Assembly (NCBI GenBank): GCA_965243385.1
Contig: CBDEUV010000002.1
Span: 124,001-188,000, forward strand
DNA from: JANSYA01 sp965243385
GTDB taxonomy: Bacteria > Spirochaetota > Leptospiria > Leptospirales > Leptonemataceae
Direction: 5' to 3'
DNA: 64,000 nt
The notes below the pieces were generated by a model. The model was not told where the DNA came from and did no database searches. It worked only from the letters and a program-made list of their open reading frames with translations. Numbering within the stretch: position 1 is the first letter of the stretch; each line of letters begins with the position of its first letter. Shown here piece by piece: positions 1 to 8,555 of this stretch. The translations under genes were made by a program, and so were the position numbers.

Positions 1-1471
1 GCGAGCGAAACTCCTGCTCGATGCTTTCGTAACGCCGAAAATCTTCAACGACCGCGTCCAGTTGCACTTCGCCCAGTCGATCCGCCGCAGCCTTCGCGGC
101 CAGGTCGCCGGAGCGCAGCCGGCCTTCGACTTCGCGCAGTATTTCCACGCCGCCGCCCAGGCGCGCGACGATTTCGCTTTTGAGATTATTGCGATAGTCT
201 TCACGACTCTCGAGCTCTTTCTTTTTGCGCTCCAGCTCTAAAATCAGATCCTGGGTTACGGCTTTCAGGTCTTCTAAAAGCTCCGCCTGGCGGTCCTCGC
301 CGCTGTGAATTTCTTTCTGGCTGGCTTCTTCCTGCTCGATCGTAGAATCGATCGCGCCCCGCAATTCTTTGAGCTTCGCGTCGATGGTCGCGTTGCTCTT
401 GAGCAGGCTTTCGATATCCGCCTGCAGATCCAGTTCGAGCTGCCGCGATTGCTGGTGCTTTTTTTCAAGCTCCGCGTGTTTCTTTTGTTCTTCTTCGATG
501 CGGCCTTCTAAGGCGGACATGCGCGCGCTGCGTTCGCCGCGTTCGGCGTCGATCCGTTCCAGCCCGCTCTTCATGGCCTCGAGATTCGAGAGGTCCTGGT
601 GAAAGGCGCGGTCCAGCCGCTGCATTTCTTCGATGAACTGCTGGTTTTCGCTTTCAATCTCCTGAACCCGCGCTTCGCATTGCCGCGAGGATTCCAGGCT
701 TTCGTCGCGCTTTTTGATCAGCGCCGCGAGCTTCTCTTCGGCTTTGCGACTCTTCTCTTCGAGACCGCGATAGTTCAAAAAGCGCAGATTGCGGTCGTGC
801 GCGTCCAGGTGTTCTTTTAATTTAATATAGCGACGGGTTTTGCGGGCCTGGCGCTCCAGGTTGTCCATCTCGTCCTTTTTGGATTTGAGAATATCGCCGA
901 GGCGCAACAGGTTCTGTTCGGTATCGTGCAGGCGATCGAGGGTCTCTTTGCGTTCGGACTTAAATCGCGAAACGCCGGCCGCTTCGTCCAGGAGACCGCG
1001 CCGGCTTTCCGGCGTCGCCTTCAGGATTTCGCTGATGCGGCCCTGCTCCATGATCGAATAGGCGGACTTGCCGATGCCGGTGTCCATGAAGGCCTTCTCG
1101 ATGTCCCGACGGGTGGTGCGCTTGCCGTTGAGATAGTATTCGCTGCCGCTCTGCAGATAGATGCGACGACCGATCACGACTTCGTTCTGATCGATCTTCA
1201 GCGAGCGATCTTTGTTTTCGAAGTAGATTTCGACTTCGGCCATGCCGGCCTGTTTGCGATGCTCCGATCCCAGGAAGATCACGTCTTCCATATTCTTGCC
1301 GCGCAGGCCTTTCGCGGATTTTTCACCCAGCACCCAGCGCACGGCGTCGAGAATATTCGATTTGCCGCAGCCGTTCGGCCCGACGATGCACGTAATCCCC
1401 GACTCCAGATCGATGATCGTTTCGTCGGCGAAGGACTTAAAGCCGACCATGCGTATTTTTTTGACCTTCAA
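1..1471 (-). CDS. smc: Chromosome segregation ATPase SMC, N-terminal half (partial)
   Basis: Reading leftwards from a TTG at 1471, the frame stays open to the window edge (about 490 codons). The N-terminus reads like SMC proteins: a GFKSFADET motif at residues 10-18, then the Walker A GPNGCGKS at about 31-38, followed by ILDAVRWVLGEKSAKGLRG and a YYLNGK...R segment. After about residue 170 the sequence becomes a Glu/Gln/Lys/Arg/Leu-rich coiled coil that reaches the edge, so hinge, second arm and signature head lie outside. The TTG start is chosen because GAGG sits five bases upstream and the family starts at this point. SMC dimers compact and segregate chromosomes with ScpA/B in the cytoplasm. 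It is divergent from the DUF115 gene. Family assignment is firm; the non-ATG start is inferred. Confidence 0.95.
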   Translation of the reverse strand, partial: MKVKKIRMVGFKSFADETIIDLESGITCIVGPNGCGKSNILDAVRWVLGEKSAKGLRGKNMEDVIFLGSEHRKQAGMAEVEIYFENKDRSLKIDQNEVVIGRRIYLQSGSEYYLNGKRTTRRDIEKAFMDTGIGKSAYSIMEQGRISEILKATPESRRGLLDEAAGVSRFKSERKETLDRLHDTEQNLLRLGDILKSKKDEMDNLERQARKTRRYIKLKEHLDAHDRNLRFLNYRGLEEKSRKAEEKLAALIKKRDESLESSRQCEARVQEIESENQQFIEEMQRLDRAFHQDLSNLEAMKSGLERIDAERGERSARMSALEGRIEEEQKKHAELEKKHQQSRQLELDLQADIESLLKSNATIDAKLKELRGAIDSTIEQEEASQKEIHSGEDRQAELLEDLKAVTQDLILELERKKKELESREDYRNNLKSEIVARLGGGVEILREVEGRLRSGDLAAKAAADRLGEVQLDAVVEDFRRYESIEQEFRS

Positions 1472-1542
1472 GCTCGCCTCAAAATCGCGCGTTCGATTCG
1501 ATGGAATTCGATTCAGAACGCGCCGTGCCGCCTTCGGTACTT

Positions 1543-1586
1543 GCGGTCCTGATTTGTGGGCAGCGATTGCCGCGCATCAGGACCGC
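1543..1586. repeat. Long inverted repeat in the smc / DUF115 divergent intergenic region
   Basis: The 294-base gap between the smc start and the next gene contains an 11-base perfect inverted repeat, GCGGTCCTGAT at 1543-1553 and ATCAGGACCGC at 1576-1586, around a 22-base loop that itself can pair (GGCA with TGCC). A second small dyad, ATCGCC-GT-GGCGAT, lies at 1605-1618. No tRNA or convincing small ORF is seen. It could be a 5' leader structure of smc, a regulator site or a small RNA; the sequence does not say which. Confidence 0.55.
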
Positions 1587-1765
1587 CGGAGATCGCCGCA
1601 TTACATCGCCGTGGCGATTCGTGCTTGCGCCCGTTCGGAAGGCAGATTATGTCGTATTAACTTCCCTGCACAATCCCGGAATTGCGATAGCCGGTCAGCC
1701 CTTTTTCCTTTTCAGAGCGGGGAAATAAACCACACCTTACGCACACAGCCTGCAGTCTGCCGCCA

Positions 1766-3766
1766 ATGTCTGAATCCGTCGAGAGTCTTCTAATAAAGAG
1801 CAAGCCTTATCTTGCGATTTATTTCGCAGGCGCCGACAAAACCGAAGGTTCCACGGCGTCCGGCCCTCGTTTTCAGATCGACGCGGCCAAAAACGGTGAA
1901 CCGGTCGTGTACGTTACGAACGACGACGAGAATCGCCCGACCCGACCCACAGCCCTGGCTTCCCGCTACGATCCCGGCAAGGACGCCGCCCGCACCATCG
2001 CCGCCCTGGGCGGCCGCCCGATCCGCGGAACGGACATCGTGCTGGTGCTGGGTCTGGGCAATCCGGTGATTCTCTCGCAGCTGACTCCAATGCTCGGCGA
2101 AAAACAAATCTGCCTGGCGGTCGACGCGCATCTGGAATTGGGCCGTCGGCTGTGCGCCGAAGATCCGGATACGCTGCGTTATCTCGCGCGGCCAGGCTGC
2201 CATCTCTTCGCGGGCGATGAGTTACTGGCTTCGCTGCGTTCGTACATCGAAGGGCTGCCCGCGGAGCGACTGAGCGGTCTGCGCGTGCTGCGCCATCCCG
2301 CGTCCCTGCGACTGGCGCAGGAGTTTTACGAAGCGGTCGAAGCGGAAATCCGCGATATCATCAAAAGCAAGATGTCCGATCTCTTAACCCGCTTCGAATT
2401 CGAGCAACTGTGGTTAAAAAATATCCTCATCAATTCGCGTTATCTGCCGCCGGGACCGGCCGGCCTGAGCGCGGCGATAGCGCCTTCTCAACCGGCAGCC
2501 AATGCGGAAATGCCGGGCATAGCGAGCGGTGCTTTCGCGCGTCCCGGGGAGCAATCGAGCGATACCGCGACTGTTTCGGCATTCGCGAACGCACTGAAAG
2601 GCGTGCCGGGATTGCTCGTGTCGGCGGGACCTTCGCTGCGCGATAGTCTCGAGCTGATCGCCCTGGCGAAATCGCGCGCCTTCATTCTCGCGTGCGATAC
2701 CGCGCTCAAGCCCCTGCTCAAAGCGGGCATCGTCCCGCACGCCGTCATCACCCTCGACGCCCAGCGGCACACCCTCTTCGCCTTTCAGGGGACCGAGCCC
2801 GACGCCACGGTGCTCTTCGCCGATCTGGTAAGCAACCCGGGCGTGCTGCGACAGATCGCGGGTCGCTATCGGGGGCTGGTGTTTTCGACCACCGCGCAGA
2901 TCAGCTACGCCGCAGACGGTACGCTGCATCGCGAAGTCACACCGGGGACCGAACACGCCGAGTTGATTCACGGTACGGTCGGCGCCGTTCAGTCCGGCGG
3001 TTCGGTCGCGACCTCGGGTTTCGATCTGTTACGCGGGCTGGGCTGCGATCCAATCTGCATCGTCGGCCAGGATCTGGCATATACCGGCCGGCGCATCCAT
3101 ACGGTCGGCACTCATCACCAGGAGCGCTGGCTGCCGGCGCTTTCGCGGACCAGGAGCCTGGAACACATCGTCGAGTCGGTCGTTCGCAAACGCAAAACCC
3201 GGCCCGTGCCCGCCATCCGGCGCGATCCCCCGGCGACCCAGGCGGCCGCGACAGTACTCGGGGACTATGTATTGAATCTCTATCGCCTGTGGTTCGATCA
3301 ATCCATTCCCGCCGTCGAAACCCGGGTCGTGAATCTGAGCGCGGCCGGTCAACACCTGAACGGAGCCGAACACCCCGCGAATCCGCTGGGCTTCGTACGC
3401 GCCCTGCCGGAGATTGCGGATCCCGGCGCGATTTTCTCGGACGTGCAGCCGCCGCGGCAGTACGATCATCCGCGCAACCGGGAGCTCCAGACGGCGCTGC
3501 GACGACTGCTGGAAGATCTTGAAGGGCTTGAGGGCAGCGAAGGGATCGAGGGCCTCGAAGGGAATCCTGACGGCGAAGATGCGGATGGACCGATCGAAAA
3601 ATTTTTCCAGACCTATCCCTATCTGCGACCGCTGATTCGGCGCAGCGAAGTCTATCTGAAACGCAATCGCGATAAACTGGGGGAAGAACGCGCCCGCAAG
3701 CTGGCCCGGCGCAATACCGTCGAAGCTCTGCGAAACCTCTGGCGCGGGCTCCGGCCTTATTTTTAG
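1766..3766 (+). CDS. DUF115 / MAF-type protein (6-hydroxymethylpterin pyrophosphokinase MptE-like domain)
   Basis: A 666-residue protein. Around residues 283-335 it carries the DUF115 signature: LLVSAGPSLRDSLELIALAK, then FILACDTALKPLLKAGIVPHAV and ITLDAQ. A later block GGSVATSGFDLLRGLGCDPI followed by GQDLAYTGRRIH matches the rest of that domain. In motile bacteria this family (motility accessory factors) is tied to glycosylation of flagellin with nonulosonic acids; the domain is related to MptE. The N-terminal 270 residues are a variable region typical of the family. Near the C-terminus (about 580-600) is a Glu/Gly/Leu tract of imperfect LEGLEGSEGIEGLEG repeats, then a basic tail. No signal peptide is seen. 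There is no strong ribosome binding site before the ATG. Its role in flagellin modification is inferred from the family; no flagellar gene is nearby. Confidence 0.8.
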   Translation: MSESVESLLIKSKPYLAIYFAGADKTEGSTASGPRFQIDAAKNGEPVVYVTNDDENRPTRPTALASRYDPGKDAARTIAALGGRPIRGTDIVLVLGLGNPVILSQLTPMLGEKQICLAVDAHLELGRRLCAEDPDTLRYLARPGCHLFAGDELLASLRSYIEGLPAERLSGLRVLRHPASLRLAQEFYEAVEAEIRDIIKSKMSDLLTRFEFEQLWLKNILINSRYLPPGPAGLSAAIAPSQPAANAEMPGIASGAFARPGEQSSDTATVSAFANALKGVPGLLVSAGPSLRDSLELIALAKSRAFILACDTALKPLLKAGIVPHAVITLDAQRHTLFAFQGTEPDATVLFADLVSNPGVLRQIAGRYRGLVFSTTAQISYAADGTLHREVTPGTEHAELIHGTVGAVQSGGSVATSGFDLLRGLGCDPICIVGQDLAYTGRRIHTVGTHHQERWLPALSRTRSLEHIVESVVRKRKTRPVPAIRRDPPATQAAATVLGDYVLNLYRLWFDQSIPAVETRVVNLSAAGQHLNGAEHPANPLGFVRALPEIADPGAIFSDVQPPRQYDHPRNRELQTALRRLLEDLEGLEGSEGIEGLEGNPDGEDADGPIEKFFQTYPYLRPLIRRSEVYLKRNRDKLGEERARKLARRNTVEALRNLWRGLRPYF

Positions 3767-3819
3767 AAGCAAAGCGTCGACTCCTGGACCGGAGGATGCG
3801 CCCGCCCGGCTGATCGCGC

Positions 3820-5832
3820 TCAGATATCCAGCAGGTCGCGGATTTCGGCGGTGCGATGATCGCGGGGACGCAGGTGTTCCAGCTCCCGAAAGGCTTCGAT
3901 CGCTTCTTCCCGACGGCCGACGCTGTCGTAGATGCGGGCCGCCAGATAGAGCGCCCCGGGATTTTCAGAGCGCAGACTGAGCGATCGCTTCACGTGATCG
4001 ACGGCCAGCGGTACGTTATTCGTCAAAAGCGCGCACTCCGCGAGAATCGTATAGGAATCGGCGTTATAGGGTTTGAGCGCGTTGTACTGGTTCAGATAGT
4101 CGCTCGCTTCGCCGAAACGACGGGCCTGAAACAGGTATTTACCGAGTAAAAACAGCGACGGGGTATGCCGGGGAAAAATCTTCGTCGCTTCGCGCAGCAA
4201 CTCGCACGCTTCGGTCACCTGCCCGTCGTTGTGTTTTTTACGCGCGTCGCGGACCATCGCGTTAAATTCGTCTTCGCGCTCGGAAAGCATCATCGTAATC
4301 ACGGTCAGGTCATCGTCGGCGTCGCGGCCGAGGGTGAATTGATCGTAGAAAGCCATGACGTGTTCGCAGGCGCGCTGCACGTCCATTTCACGGGTTTCTT
4401 TGATGACCCGCACGAGCTCGGCTTCGCTCATAAAATCGTCGTGGCGGCTGCGGGCCTCGGTCAGGCCGTCCGTGAATACGAAGAGCTTATCGCCTGGCTG
4501 CAAACGAGTCTGCCTGTCTTCGTACAGCTTGCCCGCGTCCGGGAACATGCCCAGGAGCGTGCCTTTGCCCGCGAGTTTTTCGACTTCGCCGCTCTCCGCG
4601 CGCAAGAGCATCGGCGGCGGCGCGGCTCCGACGCTGTATACGATCTCATTCTGCGAATTGATGATCATATAGAAACACGTCAGATAACCTTCTTTTTTGA
4701 CGTAGTCCAAAAGATCCAGGTTGACCTGGTTAAAGACCTGCGCGGGGGAATCGAGATTGTGCGACTTAAACGAAAGCTTGGCGATCGCCGAGATCAAAGC
4801 CGCCGGCACACCGTGACCGGAAACGTCGCAGACCATGATGCCGAGTTTGTTCGAACCCAGAGTGAAATAATCGTAGAAGTCGCCGGAGACTTCGGCCATC
4901 GGATAAAATTTCACCCAGAACTGGAGGCCCTTCCAGTCGGGGATGCGCCGGGGCACGAAGCCCTTTTGAATATTACGCGCCATGTCCAGCTCGCGTTTAT
5001 TCATCCGGATCTGACGCTCCAGTTCCGTATTCGCGAGGTGCAGGTATTCCACCGCCGTTAACAGTTCTTTACGTTCTTTTAAGAGCTCGGCCGATTTGCG
5101 CACCACCGCGTCTTCACCGACGCTCGCCGCCCGGTCGCCGGCGGAAGCTCCCGGGCGTCCGCGCACGGGATCGCTCGACCATTCGAGCAGCACCGCCGGC
5201 AGGCCGCCGCCCGGCGGGTCGATGGGCGCCGCCGGAGCCGCACGCAGCTCGACCGCCTGGCTCCAGCCGCAGCGCTCGACGAAGGCTTCGAGCATGCCGC
5301 GCAGGTATTGCGTTTCGAATTCGAGCGGCGGCGAAAAACGCGCGTCGATGGGCGACAGACGAACGATGGCCCGATCGGCGCCCGCGAATTCGACGTGCAG
5401 CGCCGCGGCCGGCGAAAGTTCGCGCAGAATCAAAGGAATCTCGGAGAGCAGACCGCGACCTTCGCGTTCGACGATTCCAGAGCCCGCTTCCGGAAAATCG
5501 GAAAACTCCAGTTCTTCCACCGCCGTGCGTCCGATGACACGCGCCAGCCCCGGACCGGCTTTCGCCTGCGGTTCGGCGGCCGCGTATGCACCGAGAATGC
5601 GCGCTTCGGTTTCCGGGCTCAGCCCGGCCGGCGCTCGATCATCGCGCTCGAGATCGGCGCAGATGGCCGCCAGATCAGCCGGCAGCCCGGACGGTATTTC
5701 CGGGCGCAGTCGGATGCACAGACGCAGGCGCACGGCGGCAATCGACGGAGGCTCAATCACGAACCGCAGCCTGCATGGTGGGTTGCGGGCGTAAATGAAT
5801 AAATCGTCCCGCGTCCGACTATCTGTCCGCAA
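3820..5832 (-). CDS. SpoIIE/PP2C serine phosphatase with C-terminal TPR repeats
   Basis: About 670 residues. Residues 1-240 are an unrecognised alpha/beta region with no membrane segment. A short coiled coil follows (ELLKERKELLTAVEYLHLAN...ELERQIRMNKRELDMARNIQ). Then comes a SpoIIE-type PP2C domain with the metal-binding motifs EVSGDFYDYF, CDVSGHGVPAALIS, FTDGLTEAR and DDDLTVITMM. The last 130 residues are about three to four TPR units (LFLLGKYLFQARRFGEASDY, ILAECALLTNNVPLAVDHVK, LYLAARIYDSVGRREEAIEA). Such enzymes dephosphorylate anti-sigma-antagonist-like proteins in partner switching. The frame begins at a TTG that overlaps the upstream beta-CASP gene by 14 bases; a GTG at 5761 is a possible alternative start because neither has a good ribosome binding site. 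It is the last gene of a leftward run. Confidence 0.88.
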   Translation of the reverse strand: MRTDSRTRDDLFIYARNPPCRLRFVIEPPSIAAVRLRLCIRLRPEIPSGLPADLAAICADLERDDRAPAGLSPETEARILGAYAAAEPQAKAGPGLARVIGRTAVEELEFSDFPEAGSGIVEREGRGLLSEIPLILRELSPAAALHVEFAGADRAIVRLSPIDARFSPPLEFETQYLRGMLEAFVERCGWSQAVELRAAPAAPIDPPGGGLPAVLLEWSSDPVRGRPGASAGDRAASVGEDAVVRKSAELLKERKELLTAVEYLHLANTELERQIRMNKRELDMARNIQKGFVPRRIPDWKGLQFWVKFYPMAEVSGDFYDYFTLGSNKLGIMVCDVSGHGVPAALISAIAKLSFKSHNLDSPAQVFNQVNLDLLDYVKKEGYLTCFYMIINSQNEIVYSVGAAPPPMLLRAESGEVEKLAGKGTLLGMFPDAGKLYEDRQTRLQPGDKLFVFTDGLTEARSRHDDFMSEAELVRVIKETREMDVQRACEHVMAFYDQFTLGRDADDDLTVITMMLSEREDEFNAMVRDARKKHNDGQVTEACELLREATKIFPRHTPSLFLLGKYLFQARRFGEASDYLNQYNALKPYNADSYTILAECALLTNNVPLAVDHVKRSLSLRSENPGALYLAARIYDSVGRREEAIEAFRELEHLRPRDHRTAEIRDLLDI

Positions 5833-7288
5833 GAATCGCCAGATGTCCTTGATCTGGAATCGTAATCCGGGCGTTCACCCCGGCGTCTTTAATCGCCCCG
5901 GCCAGATTACGCGCGGCGCTCTCCTCGCCGTGCACTAAAAAGATCTCTTTGAGATGGTGACGTTGAGACAGCTCCCGGGCGTATTCGCATAGCCCGCGGG
6001 CGTCGGCGTGAGCGCTGAATCCTTCGAGGCTGCGCACCCGTGCATTGACCTGACGTTCCTCTCCGAAGATTTTCACGCTGCGCTCGCCGTCGCGCAGCCG
6101 ACGCCCCAGGGTATTCTCCGCCTGAAAGCCGACCAGCAGCACTGTATTTTCGACTTTGCCGAGACCGTTCGCGAGATGGTGTACGATGCGACCGTTTTCG
6201 CACATGCCGCTGCCGGCGATAATCACCGCGGATTCGTCGCGGGCCATCACCGCCATGCTGTCTTCCCGGCTGCGCACTCGAATAAAATCTCTCGTCGAGA
6301 ACAGCGTTCGCCGCCGGTCTTCGGCCAGGGCCGTCAGTTCCTGGTCGAAGCACTCGGGATGCAAACGGAAGACGTCCGTTACAGCGATTGCGAGCGGCGA
6401 ATCCAGATACACCGGCAATACGGGAATGCGTCCGTTCTCTTCCAGGCGATGCAACGCAAGCAAAAGCTCCTGCGAACGTTCGAGCGCGAACGACGGAATG
6501 AAAATCTTACCGCCCACGTCGACCGCCCGCTGAATTTCTTCGGCCAGTAACTCGTCCATTTCCGGACGCGCTTCGTGTAATCGGTCGCCGTAGGTCGACT
6601 CCATTACGAGCGTATCGACGCCGTCGACCAACTCCGGATCGCGCAGGATCGGCATATCGACCCGGCCGAGATCGCCGGTGAAGAGCAGCCGCCGCTGGCC
6701 GGCGCCGGAGCTCTCGGTAATGCAGACCAGCGCGGAACCGAGAATATGGCCGGCGTCGTACAGCGTGAACGATACCTGTTTGTTCAGGCGAAAGCTGCGG
6801 CCGTAAGGTACGGAGATGATCTGGTCCAGACTCTTTAATGCGTCTTTGACGGTATAGAGCGGTTCTACCGTTTCGTCCCGGTCGTTCGCACTCCCGTTTT
6901 TTGAATTCGCATCGCCGTTCTTTTTCGCGGAAGCGGCGGCGCGACGACGACGTTTGTTTAGAAACTTCGCGTCCTGTTCCTGGATAAAGGCGCTGTCCTG
7001 CAGCATCACGGCGGCGAGATCGCGCGTGGCGGGCGTACAGTAGATATTGCCTTCGAATCCGCGCTTCACGAGATTCGGAATATTGCCGCTGTGATCGATG
7101 TGCGCGTGACTGAGAATCATACAGTCCGCGTCGCGCGCGAAATCCGGCAGATTGCGATTGCGCTCGAGCGCCGCCGCGCGACGCCCCTGAAAGAGGCCGC
7201 AGTCGAGCAGGATATTGAGCCCACCCGCCCGCACGAGATGCATGGATCCCGTGACGGTACGGGCGGCGCCGTAGAATTCTATTTCCAT
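5819..7288 (-). CDS. MBL-fold beta-CASP RNA-processing nuclease family protein
   Basis: A 489-residue cytoplasmic protein beginning EIEFYGAARTVTGSMHLV, the start typical of the CPSF73-like bacterial metallo-beta-lactamase branch. Metal ligands are visible as LSHAHIDHSGNIP at about 57-69, then TGDLGR and MESTYGDR. The beta-CASP insert follows with IPSFALERSQELL, SPLAIAVTDVF and IIAGSGMCENGRIVHHL, and the last His motif lies in GFSAHADARGL and VHGEE. Length and motif order match single-chain RNA exo/endonucleases of this family. A charged linker of about 45 residues (KRRRRAAASAKKNGDANSK...) at about 110-150 is specific to this protein. It lies in tandem with the phosphatase downstream. No substrate can be named. 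Confidence 0.9.
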   Translation of the reverse strand: MEIEFYGAARTVTGSMHLVRAGGLNILLDCGLFQGRRAAALERNRNLPDFARDADCMILSHAHIDHSGNIPNLVKRGFEGNIYCTPATRDLAAVMLQDSAFIQEQDAKFLNKRRRRAAASAKKNGDANSKNGSANDRDETVEPLYTVKDALKSLDQIISVPYGRSFRLNKQVSFTLYDAGHILGSALVCITESSGAGQRRLLFTGDLGRVDMPILRDPELVDGVDTLVMESTYGDRLHEARPEMDELLAEEIQRAVDVGGKIFIPSFALERSQELLLALHRLEENGRIPVLPVYLDSPLAIAVTDVFRLHPECFDQELTALAEDRRRTLFSTRDFIRVRSREDSMAVMARDESAVIIAGSGMCENGRIVHHLANGLGKVENTVLLVGFQAENTLGRRLRDGERSVKIFGEERQVNARVRSLEGFSAHADARGLCEYARELSQRHHLKEIFLVHGEESAARNLAGAIKDAGVNARITIPDQGHLAILADR

Positions 7289-7307
7289 ATATACAGTACG
7301 ATCGTTT

Positions 7308-7319
7308 CGGGCGCGCCCG
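7308..7319. repeat. 12-base perfect GC palindrome between two minus-strand genes
   Basis: CGGGCGCGCCCG is a perfect dyad in the 78-base gap before the beta-CASP gene. It is flanked by ACGAT and ATCGT, which could extend the stem with bulges. There is no T-run on the minus strand side, so it is not a convincing intrinsic terminator for the metallophosphoesterase gene. Confidence 0.35.
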
Positions 7320-7366
7320 TATCGTCCAGCCTATCGCCGACGCTCCGCCGCGAGCCGGGCGGCGCC

Positions 7367-8518
7367 TCACGCTGTTCGCAGCGTCAACAGCGTAATCTCC
7401 GAAGGCGCGTTCAGGCGCAGCGGCGGGCCCCAGTAGCCCGTTCCGCGATTGACGTAGATCCACATCTTCTCGTGTCGCTTCAGCCCGGCCACGTAGGGCT
7501 GGACGAAATGCACGAAAATCGTCGCGGGAAAAAACTGACCGCCGTGAGTATGGCCCGAGATCTGCAGATCAAAACCCGCCCGAGCCGCGCCGAAGACCGA
7601 AGCCGGCTGGTGCGCGAGCAAAAGACGAAAATCCGCAGCCGGCGCCCCCGCGAGCGCCCGGGCGGGATCGCTTTTGTGTTCGGGCACAAAATTATGCGCG
7701 ACCGGATCGGTCACTCCGCCCGCAATCAGGCGGGCCGCGCCCCGCTCGATCACGCGATGTTCGTTCACCAGCGCCGTGATTCCCAGGCTCTCCTGCACGT
7801 GTCGGATCCAGGCGAGCGCCCCGGAATAATAGTCGTGATTGCCGGGTACGAAATACACCCCGTGCTTCGCGCGGAGGTCCGAGAGCGGCGCCACTTCGTT
7901 TCGCAATTGAGCCACCGAACCGTCCACCAGGTCGCCGGTAATCGCGATCAGATCCGGGTCCAGTGCGTTCACCCGCTCGACGATCGGCCGCACGTACGAG
8001 CCGCGAATCGTCGAACCCACGTGCACGTCCGAAATCTGCGCGATCCTAAAACCGTCGAGATCCGGATGCAAACCCGTAACGGGCACGTCGACTCGAACGA
8101 TTTTCGCGGTCCGCCGCGCCTGGCGCAATCCGTACAGACTCAGCAATCCCGCCGCGGAAAGCACGATAGCGTTTAAGACCGCGAGCAACCAACGACGATC
8201 GCCGGCTTCCGGGGGCAGCGCGTCGCCGAAGAGTCCGGCGAGTCCCCAGCCTAAATCGCGCAGGATCAACAGGCTGCCGACCAGACACAGAAAACCGAAG
8301 AGCAAATAAGCCGCCCAGGCGACGTAGCGGGGCCAGCGGCGCGCCGGAAAACGAAACGGCAACACCATGGCGGCAAACGAGAGCGCGATCATGAATGCGA
8401 CGCTCAAGATTCCGAGCGCCACGCCGGCGGCGCCCCAGTCCAGCGGCGCGATCAGGCGGTAGGCGATATAGCCGTAGCCGCCTCCCAATAACAAAACCAG
8501 CGTTGCGAAAAATGTCAC
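7367..8518 (-). CDS. Membrane-anchored calcineurin-like metallophosphoesterase (YkuE/YaeI type)
   Basis: 383 residues. The first 130 residues hold four or so hydrophobic helices (FFATLVLLLGGGYGYIAYRL, GVALGILSVAFMIALSFAA, YVAWAAYLLFGFLCLVGSL, LLAVLNAIVLSAAGLLSLYG). A dinuclear-metal phosphoesterase domain follows: QISDVHVGS near 160, ITGDLVDGS near 192, VPGNHDYYSGAL near 225, LLAHQP near 290 and SGHTHGGQFFP near 321. These are the five canonical metal-binding blocks. YkuE/YaeI/LpxH-like relatives act on lipid or nucleotide phosphoesters at the membrane face. It sits between the giant kinase and the beta-CASP nuclease on the same strand. The substrate is unknown. Confidence 0.9.
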   Translation of the reverse strand: MTFFATLVLLLGGGYGYIAYRLIAPLDWGAAGVALGILSVAFMIALSFAAMVLPFRFPARRWPRYVAWAAYLLFGFLCLVGSLLILRDLGWGLAGLFGDALPPEAGDRRWLLAVLNAIVLSAAGLLSLYGLRQARRTAKIVRVDVPVTGLHPDLDGFRIAQISDVHVGSTIRGSYVRPIVERVNALDPDLIAITGDLVDGSVAQLRNEVAPLSDLRAKHGVYFVPGNHDYYSGALAWIRHVQESLGITALVNEHRVIERGAARLIAGGVTDPVAHNFVPEHKSDPARALAGAPAADFRLLLAHQPASVFGAARAGFDLQISGHTHGGQFFPATIFVHFVQPYVAGLKRHEKMWIYVNRGTGYWGPPLRLNAPSEITLLTLRTA

Positions 8519-8555
8519 GGATCAGGACCTCAAGCCACTATCAGGAATACCACGA

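Noticed and set aside
926..1552. Plus-strand 208-codon open frame opposite smc
   Set aside because: It lies wholly against the smc coding frame, which has clear family motifs, and its translation has no recognisable fold; long antisense frames are common at this GC content.
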